Positions 38,948-49,350 of a stretch of DNA of 64,000 nucleotides are shown here, in pieces. The notes under the pieces are model-generated. The model was not told the origin of the DNA. It saw only the letters and a program-made list of their open reading frames with translations, and did no database searches. Position 1 is the first letter of the stretch. Every line of letters begins with the position of its first letter. This DNA is from Panulirus ornatus (lineage: Eukaryota; Arthropoda; Malacostraca; Decapoda; Palinuridae): assembly GCF_036320965.1 (NCBI RefSeq), contig NC_092265.1, positions 5,622,001-5,686,000 of the forward strand, in the 5' to 3' direction. The position numbers and the translations under genes were made by a program.

Positions 38948-41900
38948 TGAGGGGTGACGATCACTACCTTTAAGATTTTAGAACTGTTATCAGTTGATTA
39001 ATGATATAGACAATGAACAGTTCTTTGAGAGATGTAGGGATGTAACACCTGAGGACATAACATGAAGTTAAGCAAGAAACTTGTTGAAAAAGGTGTGTGG
39101 AAGTACTTATATAGTATGAGTGGTGGATGAATTCTTGAAAATACTCAAGGCATAGTTAAAGAAAACTGCTTACAAAAATTGGAGAAGGTTTATGACACAA
39201 AAAGTTCAAGAGATGGGGCCCCATGAAGTTTAAACAACCACTCCATATAGTACACACTCTGCTACAGAGAAGAGCTTCCTGGATTGCAAGCTGAAATTCA
39301 ATGTTTTAGAGGGTTTGCACTCCAGTTGGTTTAATATGAACAAGTAAGGGTAGGGGAATGGAGGTTGAAGGAGTCCAAAAATAATATGTCTCTGATATAA
39401 AGTCTGTTTGTGCCAGTGATTATGAAATTAATAAAAGTTTAGAGCTGTGGGCTCCATGTTGAAATGCCTAGGGTGTTGCCAACCATAGTAAACCAACTTT
39501 TTGATGTTTACTGTTAAAGGACATCCAAACAATTAATAGTGTGCATGATTGAGATAGAGTGAACAAGTGTACTAAGAATCAATAAAAGAGAATTGTAAGT
39601 ATTATTAATAGATTATAAGATATTTATAACTGACAGTTGATTTTTTGAAGTATTCCCAGCTTAAATCGTATTTGTATGCTAACAAGCTATATTACTGTTA
39701 TTCTTCTATTTTGGGGGAAGAATTACATACTGCTCCTACATTATGTAATGGGGAGAGCTTGTGTTGGACAGTTGTGCATGATGGTGTTGATATAAAATCC
39801 TCAAAAGAATTTTAACAATCTAGAACAAATGTAGAATTATATCAGTGGAGGAGCAATCGTGAATGTACGTGAAATAGTAATTCACTTACTCTTCAGGGAT
39901 AGTAGAATACTGATAATAGGGGATTACAGTTATCAGGAGATAGAAATAGGAATTTGGATTCTCATGGTGGCAGGAAATCATGGAGATACAAGTTTTTAGA
40001 GTATATATAGGAAAATATCCTATACCAATATGTCAGTGAACACCAGGATGAGAGGAACTAATATGCCATAATTGTTAAACATTATCTTCATGCATACTTG
40101 CATGGATATTGAGAATATTATCTATGATACACCACTTGGAAGAATTGGTCATTCAATGCTCATGTTTGACTGTGTAATAAATGAAGATTTTAAAAGAGGA
40201 GAGATAAGAGCGAGACATAAAGAGGAGATATAATCCTCAAAATTTCTCAGACCTCAACAATTTCTTTGGTAATATATATTGGGAAATAGAGGTCAGTAAC
40301 CTGGAAACAATAGTTGTGGTGAGAGATTCTGTGAAATCAACTATATTTGTAAGACAATTGGTACCTCAAGCCTCAAATATAGGGAAGGTTAAGAAATGGG
40401 AAAATGGTTTGATATAAGATTTTGAAAAGCAAAGGAGCTGTAGAGTGTCATTTCGAATGTGTCATCCTGTACTTTTCCTTCTTTCTTTGTCATGCCATTT
40501 AGTTTGTCTTGTGCTTCTCAGTACAGTATATGCTTAGGTTGCTTGCCATATGTTTTATAATACACTCATTTCTTGTTATATGTTTGTCACATTTACTTTT
40601 CAGGAGCGTAATGGTACTGACCGTGACAGAGAACAAGTCATACAGTTGTTCATTGGATTGGGCTTTGAAGTACGGGCCCACAACAACTTGAGTGTGGCTG
40701 AGATTAAATCAACAATACAGGACTGTGAGTATCTGCAATAAAAACTTTTTGAAATTATCAATATCACTTATTTAGAAAGAGGATGGCATATATATTTATT
40801 AAGGCTCTTGTTCCCTCCACTTCTAACTTGTACACCCTCTTAGTCTCTTCTTTTCACTCATCCTTTCCCTGTTTCCAAACCATTTCTGCACACCCTCTTC
40901 ATTTCTCATACATGCTTCCCTTACTACTGTACCTCTGTCTTATTACCTTATCATTTCTTGTTTTGTCAACCCTCTTCACTCCACATATTGTCATCAGACA
41001 TTTCATTTCCATATATTTACCTTGTTCCTGACTTTTGTGTTATCTAGGGCCCAGACCTTGCATCCATACAACGTTGTTTGTATCAGGTATCAGAAACACT
41101 CCATTACCTCTGAACACTCTCCATTCAAACTCACACTCCAATAAACCCATCTTGCTCCTTTGCTAACCTAATAACTTTGGTTTTTATTCACATTTACTCT
41201 CAACTTTCTCTTTACACACTATCCCAGACTCATGAACCAGCTTTTGCAGCTTTGGTTGTATTCATTCTTGTAATACTTGAGTTACATGCCATTTTGCACT
41301 GGCTGATTGGTTTATATTAGTTGATATAATATTTTGTGTTAATAAGTTAACCCTTTTCTGTTTATTTCTGATTTCCTTTTTGCAGTGGCCTTTGGTACAG
41401 ATCACTCGGATTGTGATATGTTGGTTTTGGTATTTATGTCTCATGGTGAGCAAGACATCTTATGGGGAAGAGATGGCCACTTCAAGGCTGATTATCTTTT
41501 TGAGAGCTTCCATGGAGATCAGTGTAAAACTCTTGCTGGAAAACCGAAGCTGTTCTTCATACAGGTACGGATGGCAGTTGCAAAGGGGTCTTATAATGTC
41601 TATATGTGCAAGCTTAGCTTCAGAATTCTGGTAGTATGACTATTGCTTTTTTGTCTCTGAATATTGTGCTTATTGTAGTAAAGTAAGTGGCCTAATTCAT
41701 GCTGCAGCACCACTTTTTAGTTTACAACACATTTTCAGACTCTGTATTGTCCCACAAATGCTGTTTTTTCATTCCTTTATCTCTCTCTGTATTTCCCCCC
41801 ATGTCATCTTCTTGCTTTCCCTTTTGATTATACTTCATAGAGAGTAACCATTTGAGTACTTAATTACAGGCCTTAATGACACCCAAATGTACATCCACCG

Positions 41901-44900
41901 CAGTTTCATGTTACGCATTAAAAATAGTCCTTATACTGAAGTTTTGAAGCACGCCTATTGTAGAGGCAGTCTTTTATCTTTTCTGAAGTTCTTACCTACA
42001 CTTGACAGAACTTCAAGGGCATAGTAATGCAGACAGAAAAGTAATAGCTTTGCATTGAAGAGAACAAAGAATGAACAAATAAATTTTATTGTTTGCTGGT
42101 ATAGAATCCAAAGATATTATTATCATGTGGGATCAAGACAGAAAACAAAATATCCGTTATACCATTCAGGGTCAGATAAGAGTATGAAAGTAACCCCAAG
42201 AGAATATGCATGACATTTATTATTATAAGTAGTGTAAGTCACTCTTCTGTGGAAAATATCTTAAGATACATTTAATCTTTTGACGAGAAAAAGATGTAAT
42301 AATAGCAATAGACAACCTAAAGAAATCGTAGCACCACTCTGATGGCATTACACTTGTAATCTAGAAATCTGTAAAGTTAACAGTACAGCCAATTATTATC
42401 ATTAAGGCAGAGCCTAGAAGATAGCAGTGTAGCTGAAGTCCACAAAATGTTTTATGTTTCACCAGTGCACAAAGGATAATCTTAGTTTCTTATGAAATAT
42501 GGGCCTGTAAGACTGATATTATGCAACACAAATCCATATGTTTTTCTGAGTATTTTTCACACATATATTCCTCTGAGTATTTTCTTCCTGCATCAGGAAT
42601 GCTCCTATAGTGCTCTCAGGAAGCTGACTACTTCCACTGGTTGAGTCCATCAGTCATAGAGTGTTGTGTATGTGTATGTGTTCAAAGAGTACAGGTCAAG
42701 TAACAGGTTCTCAGTGTCTGTTATGGTAGTTGCATTGTAGGCATGAAGTTTCATGGGATATGTTGAAACTGTTATTGTAGTGTTATAGGGGTGAGTGATA
42801 TTTAAAAGGTACAACTTTGTTTATAAGGGCAAAGGTGGGTATTTTTGAAGGTTTAGTAATTTTGGTTGTAGTATGGATTCAAGTCATGGTCCCCAGTGCA
42901 AAGGATAGGAAGAGTGTGAGATAGTGAGCATAGTTTGATGGAGATAGCTGAGATGGTTTAGGGATATAAGGATGATTAAAGCAAGATTTTTGATCAGGCT
43001 GTATGTATTGGAAACAAAGGGAATGAAGGGAGGGAGACAGTAGGAAATGAAAGGATAAAGCAGTATTTGAACTATTAGGGCCTGAACGTTTTGGAATGCA
43101 AAAGGCATGTGTTGAATAGAGTGAAATACAATGTTTTAGTATAAAAGGGAGCGAAATGCTGTTGATGGACTGAAGCAGAGAAGGTGAAGCACTTAAGAAA
43201 TATTATGGGCTACCCCCACACTTCAGTAAATTATATTTGACAGCTAGAGACTGGATGTTTCTGATGAGCTAGTTGTTCTTTTGTTCCTGACACTGCTTTG
43301 CAAAGTCAACAGAAGCCATTTAGTATAAAGGAAATATATTGCTTTTTTTCTTTAACCAGGCATGTCGAGGAGAGGGTCTGGATGCAGGTGTGACTTTGGT
43401 GCGTTCACAACCCAGTGATGAGACAGACTCAGGTTATTTAGCATACAAGATACCCAACACTGCTGATTATCTTATTTGTTGGTCTACTGTACCAGGTAAA
43501 CATGATTGATTATATTACTTATATTTCTATGATACCTACCTTTTTAACCATATAAATCTTTGTGGAAACCTTTTTTTTTCAAGTCCAATGTATATACCTT
43601 TGTCATGTATCAAAAAGAGCAGGGTATGTGTGAAAGGAGAACTCTTCTCATTTTCGCTGTTTGCCATATACACAAATTCTTTTGTCAGAGATCCAGCAGC
43701 AGTGTAGAACACTTTTGTTGAACAATTCTGCCTGTTGGCTCAGCTGTTAGTTTATATTAAGAATTATTGTCATAGCAGGTGTATGTGAGAGAGAACAGAT
43801 TAAAAAAGAAGCATGAAAATGTGGAAAAGGAGAAATATTGAAAAATTTGTAAACAGGACAAAAGTAATCAGTGTATGATAGCATTAGGATTGACAGTGAG
43901 TGAGAGCTTATTAGATGGTGGTAGGGGTAAATAGCCAAAGAAAAGACTGATTAGTAGTAGGAGATGGTTGCTACTTCTTATACAGCATTGGATGCTTCTT
44001 GACCAGGGTCAGTGATTCTAATTTGACTTTTATAAGGCATTTCTAAATGTAGTAGAAGTGGTTTTGAAAGAAAATTTTCACTTTTCTTGTCTAGCAAGAT
44101 GGAGTGAAAAAGATTTTGAGTGATCGGGGCCTGAACATGCAGGAGGGTGAAAGGCGTGCAAGGAGTAGAGTGAATTGGAACGATGTGGTATACCGGGGTA
44201 GACATGATGTCAATGGATTGAGCCAGGGCATGTGAAGCGGCTGGGGTAAACCATGGAAAGTTTTGTGGGGCCTGGATGTGGAAAGGGAGCTGTGGTTTCG
44301 GTGCATTATACATGACAGCTAGAGAGTGAGTGTGAACGAATGTGGCCTTTGTTGTCTTCTCCTAGCACTACCTGGTGCACATGTGGGGGGAGGGGGTTGT
44401 TATTTCATGTGTGGTGTGGTGAATAAATGAATATGAATATATATATTAGCTGAAAATTTTGTTGACAAACTGTACAGTAGTTCATTTGACTCCAGTATGT
44501 CACTTGGTTTGAAATGATTCAGTTATCATATTCAACAGATAGATTCCTGTAGAAAGTCATGCTGAATTATGTTTTTTCCATTTTTAAGGATAACTTTTAT
44601 CAATACTTGAAATACTGATTTGACATAAAGGAGTTGAACATAAATAGATGAATGTGTGAACATTATAGTTCAGACATGAATACAAGTTTACTTTTGTTAA
44701 CACCTAACATTACTTAAATTTAGTGTTTTATTAATGTTGACAAAAAACTTTGAATGATTTAGTGAAAAAGAATAAGCAGAGAGCATCAAATATTATTAGA
44801 GGAAGGGATTATAGAACATTATGCATTGCTAATGCAAGAATGAATTGCTTTTACATGGAGTATATTCTTTGTAGATTCTTAGGGTATATCTGGTGTAATC

Positions 44901-47796
44901 TGGATTTCAGTTGTAGTGATCAGTATGTTTTTTCCATGTTGGCTCTGACTAAAAAAAGCAGCACCGAAGAGCCTTTACATTTAGAGTCAGTTTATAGTAT
45001 AATGTTAGAGTCGCATTTAACGTTACAAATATTTAAGTGCTAAATCATATCTGAGAATTCTCTTATTTCTCTTATTTAGGTAATATAAAAGAATGGAAAA
45101 AAAAAGTACCAGGGACAGGTAACACAATGAGAATGAATCATGTCGTCATAGATTTTATTCACTTGATAATAATGATATTCTTAACAGTATTTGGATTTCC
45201 TTTTTCAAAAAAGTAAGGTAAGCATTGAAGTATAAGTTGAAAAATGTTTGATATCTCTTGACTTTCCTCCATGATCATTTTGTAAACATGGAATTGTAAT
45301 GAAATTTTATGTGGATTCCTGTATTCTCATCATTGAATAATTTTGTATGCATAGTAACAAAAAAAAAGAAAAAAGATTGAGCAGATCACTGCAGATTCTG
45401 TAAATAGTTTCTCTTATCCTTCCTAACAGCTGTGACGTGTCCATTTTTGAAAGGCAAGTTATCCATTTCCACAAAACCTATTTGACTATTCCTTTCCTTA
45501 TTTTTTCAATTTTGTTTTCTCTGTATCTAGAATCATTAAGTCATTTAAGGCCTTTCTCTGATCAAGACACTTCTGTCATGACTTAAACCACATCATAAAA
45601 GAAGGTACTTGAAATTTTTCATTATGTCATTTATGTGAATTAAACAGCACACGTACTGGAACATCATTTCAGATTCTCTCTTCACATTAGAAAACTTTCT
45701 TTTTACAAATGAAACAGAATTACAATTTTTAAAATGAGATTCTTTTCAGGTCATTACTCTTGGCGCAATACAACCAATGGTTCATGGTTCATACAGTCAC
45801 TGGTGCATGTTCTGAGCAAGGAAGCTGGTCATGAAGACCTTCTGTCTATGATGACTAATGTAAACAGACACATGATTGTCAACTTTGAATCCAACTGCCC
45901 ATGTGAGTATTGCTTGTGAAGTGTGTTTTTTAAGAGATGACTTGGTTCTTCGTTAGCATTCCTGACTGACACATTCATGGGCTGCTCAGGGTTGAGCGCA
46001 TAGGTTCAGATCATGGTTACGATAGTCAGTCCACAGTCAACCCTGCTGTTCATCCACCCCTAGGGGTTGGTCAATAAAATGGATACTTGGCTCAAGGCAA
46101 TGGACTGAACCAGGGCATGTGAAATGTTTGGGGTAAACATTGGAAAGGTCTGTGGAGCTTGGATGAGGATAGTGAGCTGTGGTTTCGGTGCATTACTTAT
46201 GACAACTAGGGACTGAGTGTGAACAAATGTGGCCTTTTTTTGTCTGGTTGCTTGGTGGTACCTCACTGATGCAGGGTGTGGCATTGCTGTTTCCTGTGAG
46301 GCTGGGTGGTGCTGGGAATGGATGAAGGGAAGTGATTACGAATATGTACGTGTGTATATATGTATATGGGTGTGTATGTGTATTTATATTTTTTTTTTTT
46401 TTTTTTTTTATACTTTGTTGCTGTCTCCCGCGTTTGCGAGGTAGCGCAAGGAAACAGACGAAAGAAATGGCCCAACCCCCCCCCCCCCATACACATGTAC
46501 ATACACACGTCCACACACGCAAATATACATACGTACACAGCTTTCCATGGTTTACCCCAGACGCTTCACATGCCTTGATTCAATCCACTGACAGCACGTC
46601 AACCCCTGTATACCACATGACTCCAATTCACTCTATTCCTTGCCCTCCTTTCACCCTCCTGCATGTTCAGGCCCCGATCACACAAAATCTTTTTCACTCC
46701 ATCTTTCCACCTCCAATTTGGTCTCCCTCTTCTCCTCGTTCCCTCCACCTCCGACACATATATCCTCTTGGTCAATCTCTCCTCACTCATTCTCTCCATG
46801 TGCCCAAACCATTTCAAAACACCCTCTTCTGCTCTCTCAACCACGCTCTTTTTATTTCCACACATCTCTCTTACCCTTACGTTACTTACTCGATCAAACC
46901 ACCTCACACCACACATTGTCCTCAAACATCTCATTTCCAGCACATCCATCCTCCTGCGCACATCTCTATCCATAGCCCACGCCTCGCAACCATACAACAT
47001 TGTTGGAACCACTATTCCCTCAAACATACCCATTTTCGCTTTCCGAGATAATGTTCTCGACTTCCACACATTTTTCAAGGCTCCCAAAATTTTCGCCCCC
47101 TCCCCCACCCTATGATCCACTTCCGCTTCCATGGTTCCATCCGCTGACAGATCCACTCCCAGATATCTAAAACACTTCACTTCCTCCAGTTTTTCTCCAT
47201 TCAAACTCACCTCCCAATTGACTTGACCCTCACCCCTACTGTACCTAATAACCTTGCTCTTATTCACATTTACTCTCAACTTTCTTCTTCCACACACTTT
47301 ACCAAACTCAGTCACCAGCTTCTGCAGTTTCTCACATGAATCAGCCACCAGCTGATATATTTATTTATTTATTTTGCTTTGTCGCTGTCTCCCGTGTTTG
47401 CGAGGTAGCGCAAGGAAACAGACGAAAGAAATGGCCCAACCCACCCCCATACACAATGTATATACATACATGTCCACACATGCAAATATACATACCTATA
47501 CATCTCAATGTACACATATATACACACACAGACACATACATATATACCCATGCACACAATTCACACTGTCTGCCTTTATTCATTCCCATCGCCACCTCGC
47601 CACACATGGAATACCATCCCCCTCCCCCCTCATGTGTGTGAGGTAGCGCTAGGAAAAGACAACAAAGGCCCAATTCGTTCACACTCAGTCTCTAGCTGTC
47701 ATGCAATAATGCCCGAAACCACAGCTCCCTTTCCACATCCAGGCCCCTCACAACTTTCCATGGTTTACCCCAGATGCTTCACATGCCCTGATTCAA

Positions 47797-47868
<72 letters not shown>

Positions 47869-47934
47869 TATATATATATATATATACCAGGTATTTATGA
47901 GAAAACAGTAGGAAAGTTGTATATATATAAACGA

Positions 47935-47982
<48 letters not shown>

Positions 47983-48083
47983 CCCTGGGGATAGGGGAGA
48001 AAGAATACTTCCCATGTATTCCTGCGTGTCGTAGAAGGCGACTAAAAGGGGAGGGAGCGGGGAGCTGGAAATCCTCCCCGCTC

Positions 48084-48126
<43 letters not shown>

Positions 48127-49117
48127 CAAAAGAAGGAACGGAGAAGGGGGCCAGGTGAGGATATTCCCTCAGAGGCCCAGTCCTCTGTTCTTAACGCTAC
48201 CTCGCTATCGCGGGAAATGGCGAAAAGTATGAAAAAAAAAAAAATATATATATATGTGTGTGTGTGTGTATGTTGATATGTATATATATGTATGTGGAAG
48301 GGTCTTTCTTCTTCTGTTTCCTGATGCTACCTCGCTGACATAGGAAGCAGCAATCAAGTATAATATAGGGGATAAAGAATACTTCCCATGTATTCCCTGC
48401 GGGTTGTAGAAGGTGACTAAAAGGGAAGGGAGTGGCAGGCTGGAAATCCTCCCCTCCCATTTTTAATTTTCCAAAAGAAGGAACAGAGAAGGGGGCCAAG
48501 TGAGGATATTCCCTCTAAGGCCCAGTCCTCTGTTCTTAACAATACCTTGCAAAAATGGGAAATGTCTGTTTTCCGGCACTACCTCACTGAAGTGGGGGGA
48601 TAACGATGCTGTTTTCTGTGGGGTGGGGTGGCAACAAGAATGGATGAAGGCAAGCATGTATGAATATGTACATGTGCATATATGTACATGTGTATGTGTA
48701 TGTATGTATGTATGTGTGTGTATATGGGCGCTTATGTATATATATTATATATATATATATATATGTTTGTATACGAGTGGATAGGCCATTCTTCATCTTT
48801 TTCCTGGCGCTAACAGCAATTGTATATAATAAAAGATGATAAGATATGATATAATATTTTTTTATTATCATTATACTTAACCACCATCTCCTGCATTAGT
48901 GAGGTAGCGCAGGGAAACAGATGAGGAATGGCCTAACCCACCCACATATACATGTATATACATAAACACCCACACACACACATATACATATATATACATT
49001 TTCCATGTACTTAATATTTATGTTTTTTCAGCTCAACAGCATATGCATGGAAAAAAGCAAGCTGCAAGTATAGTTTCTACTCTAATGCGCAAAGTCTTCT
49101 TCACACCTAAATACTGA
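36744..49117 (+). CDS. Effector caspase (caspase-3/7-like), complete coding region in seven exons
   Basis: Cysteine protease that cleaves after Asp and carries out the execution step of apoptosis in the cytosol and nucleus. Coding exons 36744-36898, 37623-37767, 40604-40724, 41386-41564, 43360-43495, 45750-45902 and 49032-49117 join in frame to 324 residues. Residues 1-70 are a short hydrophilic prodomain rich in Lys, Glu, Asp and Asn without CARD or DED. The large subunit has FNHRVF near 88-93, Arg102 in ERNGTD (S1 pocket position), SHG with catalytic His160, and QACRGE with catalytic Cys202. The linker carries DETD-S (cut after Asp223), like the IETD site of caspase-3. The small subunit has PGHYSWRN with Arg251 (S1/S3 pocket) and NGSWFIQSL, and ends FFTPKY. 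Human caspase-3 has 277 residues; the extra length is mainly prodomain. The position before STVPG is ICW where YAY or YSY is common. Caspase-3/7 type is secure; the exact orthologue is not. Confidence 0.95.
36899..37622 (+). other. Caspase intron 1
   Basis: GTAAGA to TTTCCATAG, 724 bases, AT-rich. No repeat is recognised. Confidence 0.85.
37623..37767 (+). CDS. Caspase exon 2
   Basis: Enters at phase 2 (completes Thr52) and ends at phase 0 before GTACGT. Encodes residues 52-100, including [18 protein letters not shown], the first strand of the caspase fold, which corresponds to the 'KRG.aIIFNhe.F' segment of the family. Asp54 in TTRD-S and Asp34 or Asp45 could be prodomain cleavage sites, but this is inference. 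Confidence 0.93.
38914..38944. repeat. (CA)n microsatellite
   Basis: A pure CA run of about 15 repeats in caspase intron 2. Confidence 0.96.
39870..40410 (+). mobile_element. CR1/L2-like LINE endonuclease fragment in caspase intron 2
   Basis: Interrupted plus-strand frames read [16 protein letters not shown] (apurinic-endonuclease box, normally GDFN...I.W), then [43 protein letters not shown], the last corresponding to the box 'LG.SDH..l.f'. After it come [18 protein letters not shown] residues. This is the APE-type endonuclease of a CR1/L2-like LINE. Frameshifts make it inactive. It lies in the same orientation as the host gene. Confidence 0.75.
40604..40724 (+). CDS. Caspase exon 3
   Basis: Encodes residues 101-140 plus one base. 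Begins [16 protein letters not shown], with Arg102 at the position of caspase-3 Arg64 that binds the substrate Asp, then [20 protein letters not shown]. Acceptor TTTTCAG, donor GTGAGT. Confidence 0.94.
40725..41385 (+). other. Caspase intron 3
   Basis: GTGAGT to TTTTTGCAG, 661 bases. Most of it is an antisense LINE fragment, listed separately. Confidence 0.88.
40790..41265 (-). mobile_element. Decayed RTE-like LINE fragment, antisense, in caspase intron 3
   Basis: Diverged match to the minus-strand copy at 46599-47345: CACCCTCTTCATTTCTCATA, CTCACTCCACATATTGTCATC AGACATTTCATTTCC, CTTGCATCCATACAACGTTG, CATTCAAACTCACACTCCAA, TTTTATTCACATTTACTCTC AACTTTC, and a final CAGCTTTTGCAGCTTTGG. The order is preserved with internal deletions. 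It is old and non-coding. Confidence 0.75.
41386..41564 (+). CDS. Caspase exon 4 (catalytic histidine)
   Basis: Completes Leu141 and encodes to Gln200. Holds [14 protein letters not shown] with His160 of the catalytic dyad, GRDGHF, and [13 protein letters not shown], which leads into the active-site Cys in the next exon. Acceptor TTTTTGCAG, donor GTACGG. Confidence 0.95.
41565..43359 (+). other. Caspase intron 4
   Basis: GTACGG to TTTAACCAG. AT-rich, with one degenerate LINE fragment near the 3' end. Confidence 0.88.
42815..43320 (+). mobile_element. Old RTE-like LINE 3' end in caspase intron 4
   Basis: Diverged stretches in order: AAGGGCAAAGGTGGGTATTT TTGAAGG, GAGATGGTTTAGGGATATAAG, ATTTTTGATCAGGCTGTATG, GGGCCTGAACGTTTTGGAATG, GTTGATGGACTGAAGCAG. 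They correspond to the AKMGMFEG, LRWFxHM and RLTKRxYV parts of the LINE ORF and its 3' UTR. Confidence 0.65.
43360..43495 (+). CDS. Caspase exon 5 (catalytic cysteine and processing site)
   Basis: Encodes residues 201-245 plus one base. Begins [10 protein letters not shown], so Cys202 is the nucleophile (QACRGE across the junction). Then [17 protein letters not shown], with the maturation cleavage after Asp223, and [11 protein letters not shown] of the small subunit. The linker is short, as in executioner caspases. Donor GTAAAC. Confidence 0.95.
43496..45749 (+). other. Caspase intron 5
   Basis: GTAAAC to TTCTTTTCAG. It carries one LINE 3' end (44095-44440). A frame at 44753-45040 reads [16 protein letters not shown], vaguely like the CR1 'VQRRASKMI' segment, but this is too weak to annotate separately. 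Confidence 0.88.
44095..44440 (+). mobile_element. RTE-like LINE 3' end in caspase intron 5
   Basis: Starts at GATGGAGTGAAAAAGATTTT (the DGVKKIL codons) and continues with GGGCCTGAACATGCAGGAGG, CGATGTGGTATACCGGGG, AACCATGGAAAGTTTTGTGG, GCATTATACATGACAGCTAG and the block CTAGCACTACCTGGTGCAC. It is 5'-truncated, close to copies A-D in sequence, and in the same orientation as the caspase. Confidence 0.85.
45750..45902 (+). CDS. Caspase exon 6 (small subunit)
   Basis: Completes Gly246. Encodes [17 protein letters not shown], with Arg251 at the position of caspase-3 Arg207, then [18 protein letters not shown], the conserved small-subunit helix and strand. Enters at phase 1 and leaves at phase 1. 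Donor GTGAGT. Confidence 0.95.
45950..46085 (+). mobile_element. tRNA-derived SINE, better copy
   Basis: The head TCGTTAGCATTCCTGACTG resembles a tRNA A box. GCGCATAGGTTCAGATCATG resembles a B box (GGTTCGAATCC-like). Then the body GTCAGTCCACAGTCAACCC, CATCCACCCCTAGGGGTTGG, TCAATAAAATGGATACTTGG. The same body blocks, in order, form the antisense copy at 4855-4945. Confidence 0.7.
46086..46385 (+). mobile_element. LINE 3' UTR fragment next to the SINE
   Basis: CAATGGACTGAACCAGGGCA, GGAAAGGTCTGTGGAGCTTG, GTGGTTTCGGTGCATTAC, ACAACTAGGGACTGAGTGTG and TGGTGGTACCTCACTGATGC follow the order of the RTE-like 3' UTR. Sense orientation, diverged. Confidence 0.7.
46390..47348 (-). mobile_element. RTE-like LINE, copy C, 249-codon intact C-terminal ORF
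   Basis: Read on the minus strand, 47348-46599 is open for 249 codons. It begins inside the polymerase after a 5' truncation (first codon GTG, not a true start): [121 protein letters not shown], ending VVYRG. The 3' UTR and the tail (GCGCTACCTCGCAAACGCGG) run to a T-run at 46390-46410, the complement of its poly-A. The absence of stops suggests a recent insertion. Confidence 0.92.
47349..47800 (-). mobile_element. RTE-like LINE, copy D, 3' UTR only
   Basis: Minus-strand order: GAATCAGGGCATGTGAAGC, GGTTTACC complement, GAAAGGGAGCTGTGGTTTCG, GCTAGAGACTGAGTGTGAAC, CTAGCGCTACCTCACACAC, a TG/TA-rich stretch, and the final TTGCGCTACCTCGCAAACAC tail ending in an AAAT repeat at 47358-47375. It shows the full-length 3' UTR of the family, with two GCGCTACCTCGC-type blocks. 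It abuts the 5' end of copy C. Confidence 0.85.
47799..47985. repeat. (TA)n arrays
   Basis: Two TA arrays (47799-47886 and 47939-47979) separated by about 50 bases of unique sequence, between LINE copy D and a SINE-like copy. Confidence 0.95.
47980..48245 (+). mobile_element. SINE-like element, copy 2
   Basis: The same block order as copy 1: ATCCCTGGGGATAGGGGAG, TCGTAGAAGGCGACTAAAAG, CTGGAAATCCTCCCC, a T-run of about 40, GGAACGGAGAAGGGGGCCAG, GGATATTCCCTCAGAGGCCC, ACGCTACCTCGCTATCGCGG, GAAATGGCGAAAAGTATGAA and a poly-A end at 48230-48243. Confidence 0.9.
48290..48366 (+). mobile_element. LINE tail scrap
   Basis: TTCTTCTGTTTCCTGATGCT, ACCTCGCTGACATAGG and AAGTATAATATA, a diverged form of the LINE 3' tail. 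Confidence 0.6.
48367..48565 (+). mobile_element. SINE-like element, copy 3
   Basis: ATAGGGGATAAAGAATACTT, TGTAGAAGGTGACTAAAAGG, TCCTCCCCTCCCATTTTTAA, GAACAGAGAAGGGGGCCAAG, CCCAGTCCTCTGTTCTTAAC, AATACCTTGCAAAAATGGG. It has lost the first bases and is more diverged than copy 2. Confidence 0.85.
48566..49000. mobile_element. LINE 3' UTR scraps
   Basis: CGGCACTACCTCACTGAAG and GGTGGCAACAAGAATGGATG (sense, 48570-48660), then an antisense tail AGTGAGGTAGCGCAGGGAAA CAG near 48897-48915, with TA/CATA-rich DNA between. Fragments of several insertions that cannot be cleanly separated. Confidence 0.6.
49032..49117 (+). CDS. Caspase exon 7 (C-terminus)
   Basis: Completes Ser297 with CT and encodes [19 protein letters not shown], then KVFFTPKY and TGA. 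The lysine-rich loop and KKQxxxIVSxLxxKxxF pattern match the end of the small subunit of caspase-3 and -7. Confidence 0.94.
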
Positions 49118-49350
49118 CTAGGTAAGAACAGTCGTGGGGGTTTGAATCAGTCAGAGAGACTGCCAGTAGAGGCACCAATAGCCTCACTTGATCAAATAGA
49201 AATTGATGAACAAGATCCTCAAGGATCAACAAAATCAAGATTTTTGTGTTGGCTAATGAATCACAAGAAGAGACTGTGGAAACTTCCTAGATCAGGGAAG
49301 GGAAGACAGAACAAGCAACTTTGGCAGTTCAGCAAAAACTTAGAAAACTG

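Larger units (their letters stand above)
37768..40603 (+). other. Caspase intron 2
   Basis: GTACGT to ACTTTTCAG. Contains a (CA)n array, a roughly 105-base spaced internal repeat at 38230-38410 (TGTAAACACCATGAC twice), and the endonuclease part of a CR1/L2-like LINE. The rest is AT-rich without named features. Confidence 0.85.
45903..49031 (+). other. Caspase intron 6, a nested retroelement cluster
   Basis: GTGAGT to TTTTTTCAG. It holds, left to right, a tRNA-derived SINE, LINE 3' UTR scraps, LINE copies C and D in antisense, TA arrays, two SINE-like copies and further tail scraps. Almost no unique sequence is left. Confidence 0.9.

Noticed and set aside
46332..47051. Plus-strand open frame of 239 codons
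   Set aside because: It is the antisense shadow of the LINE polymerase segment on the minus strand and starts in a low-complexity T-run.
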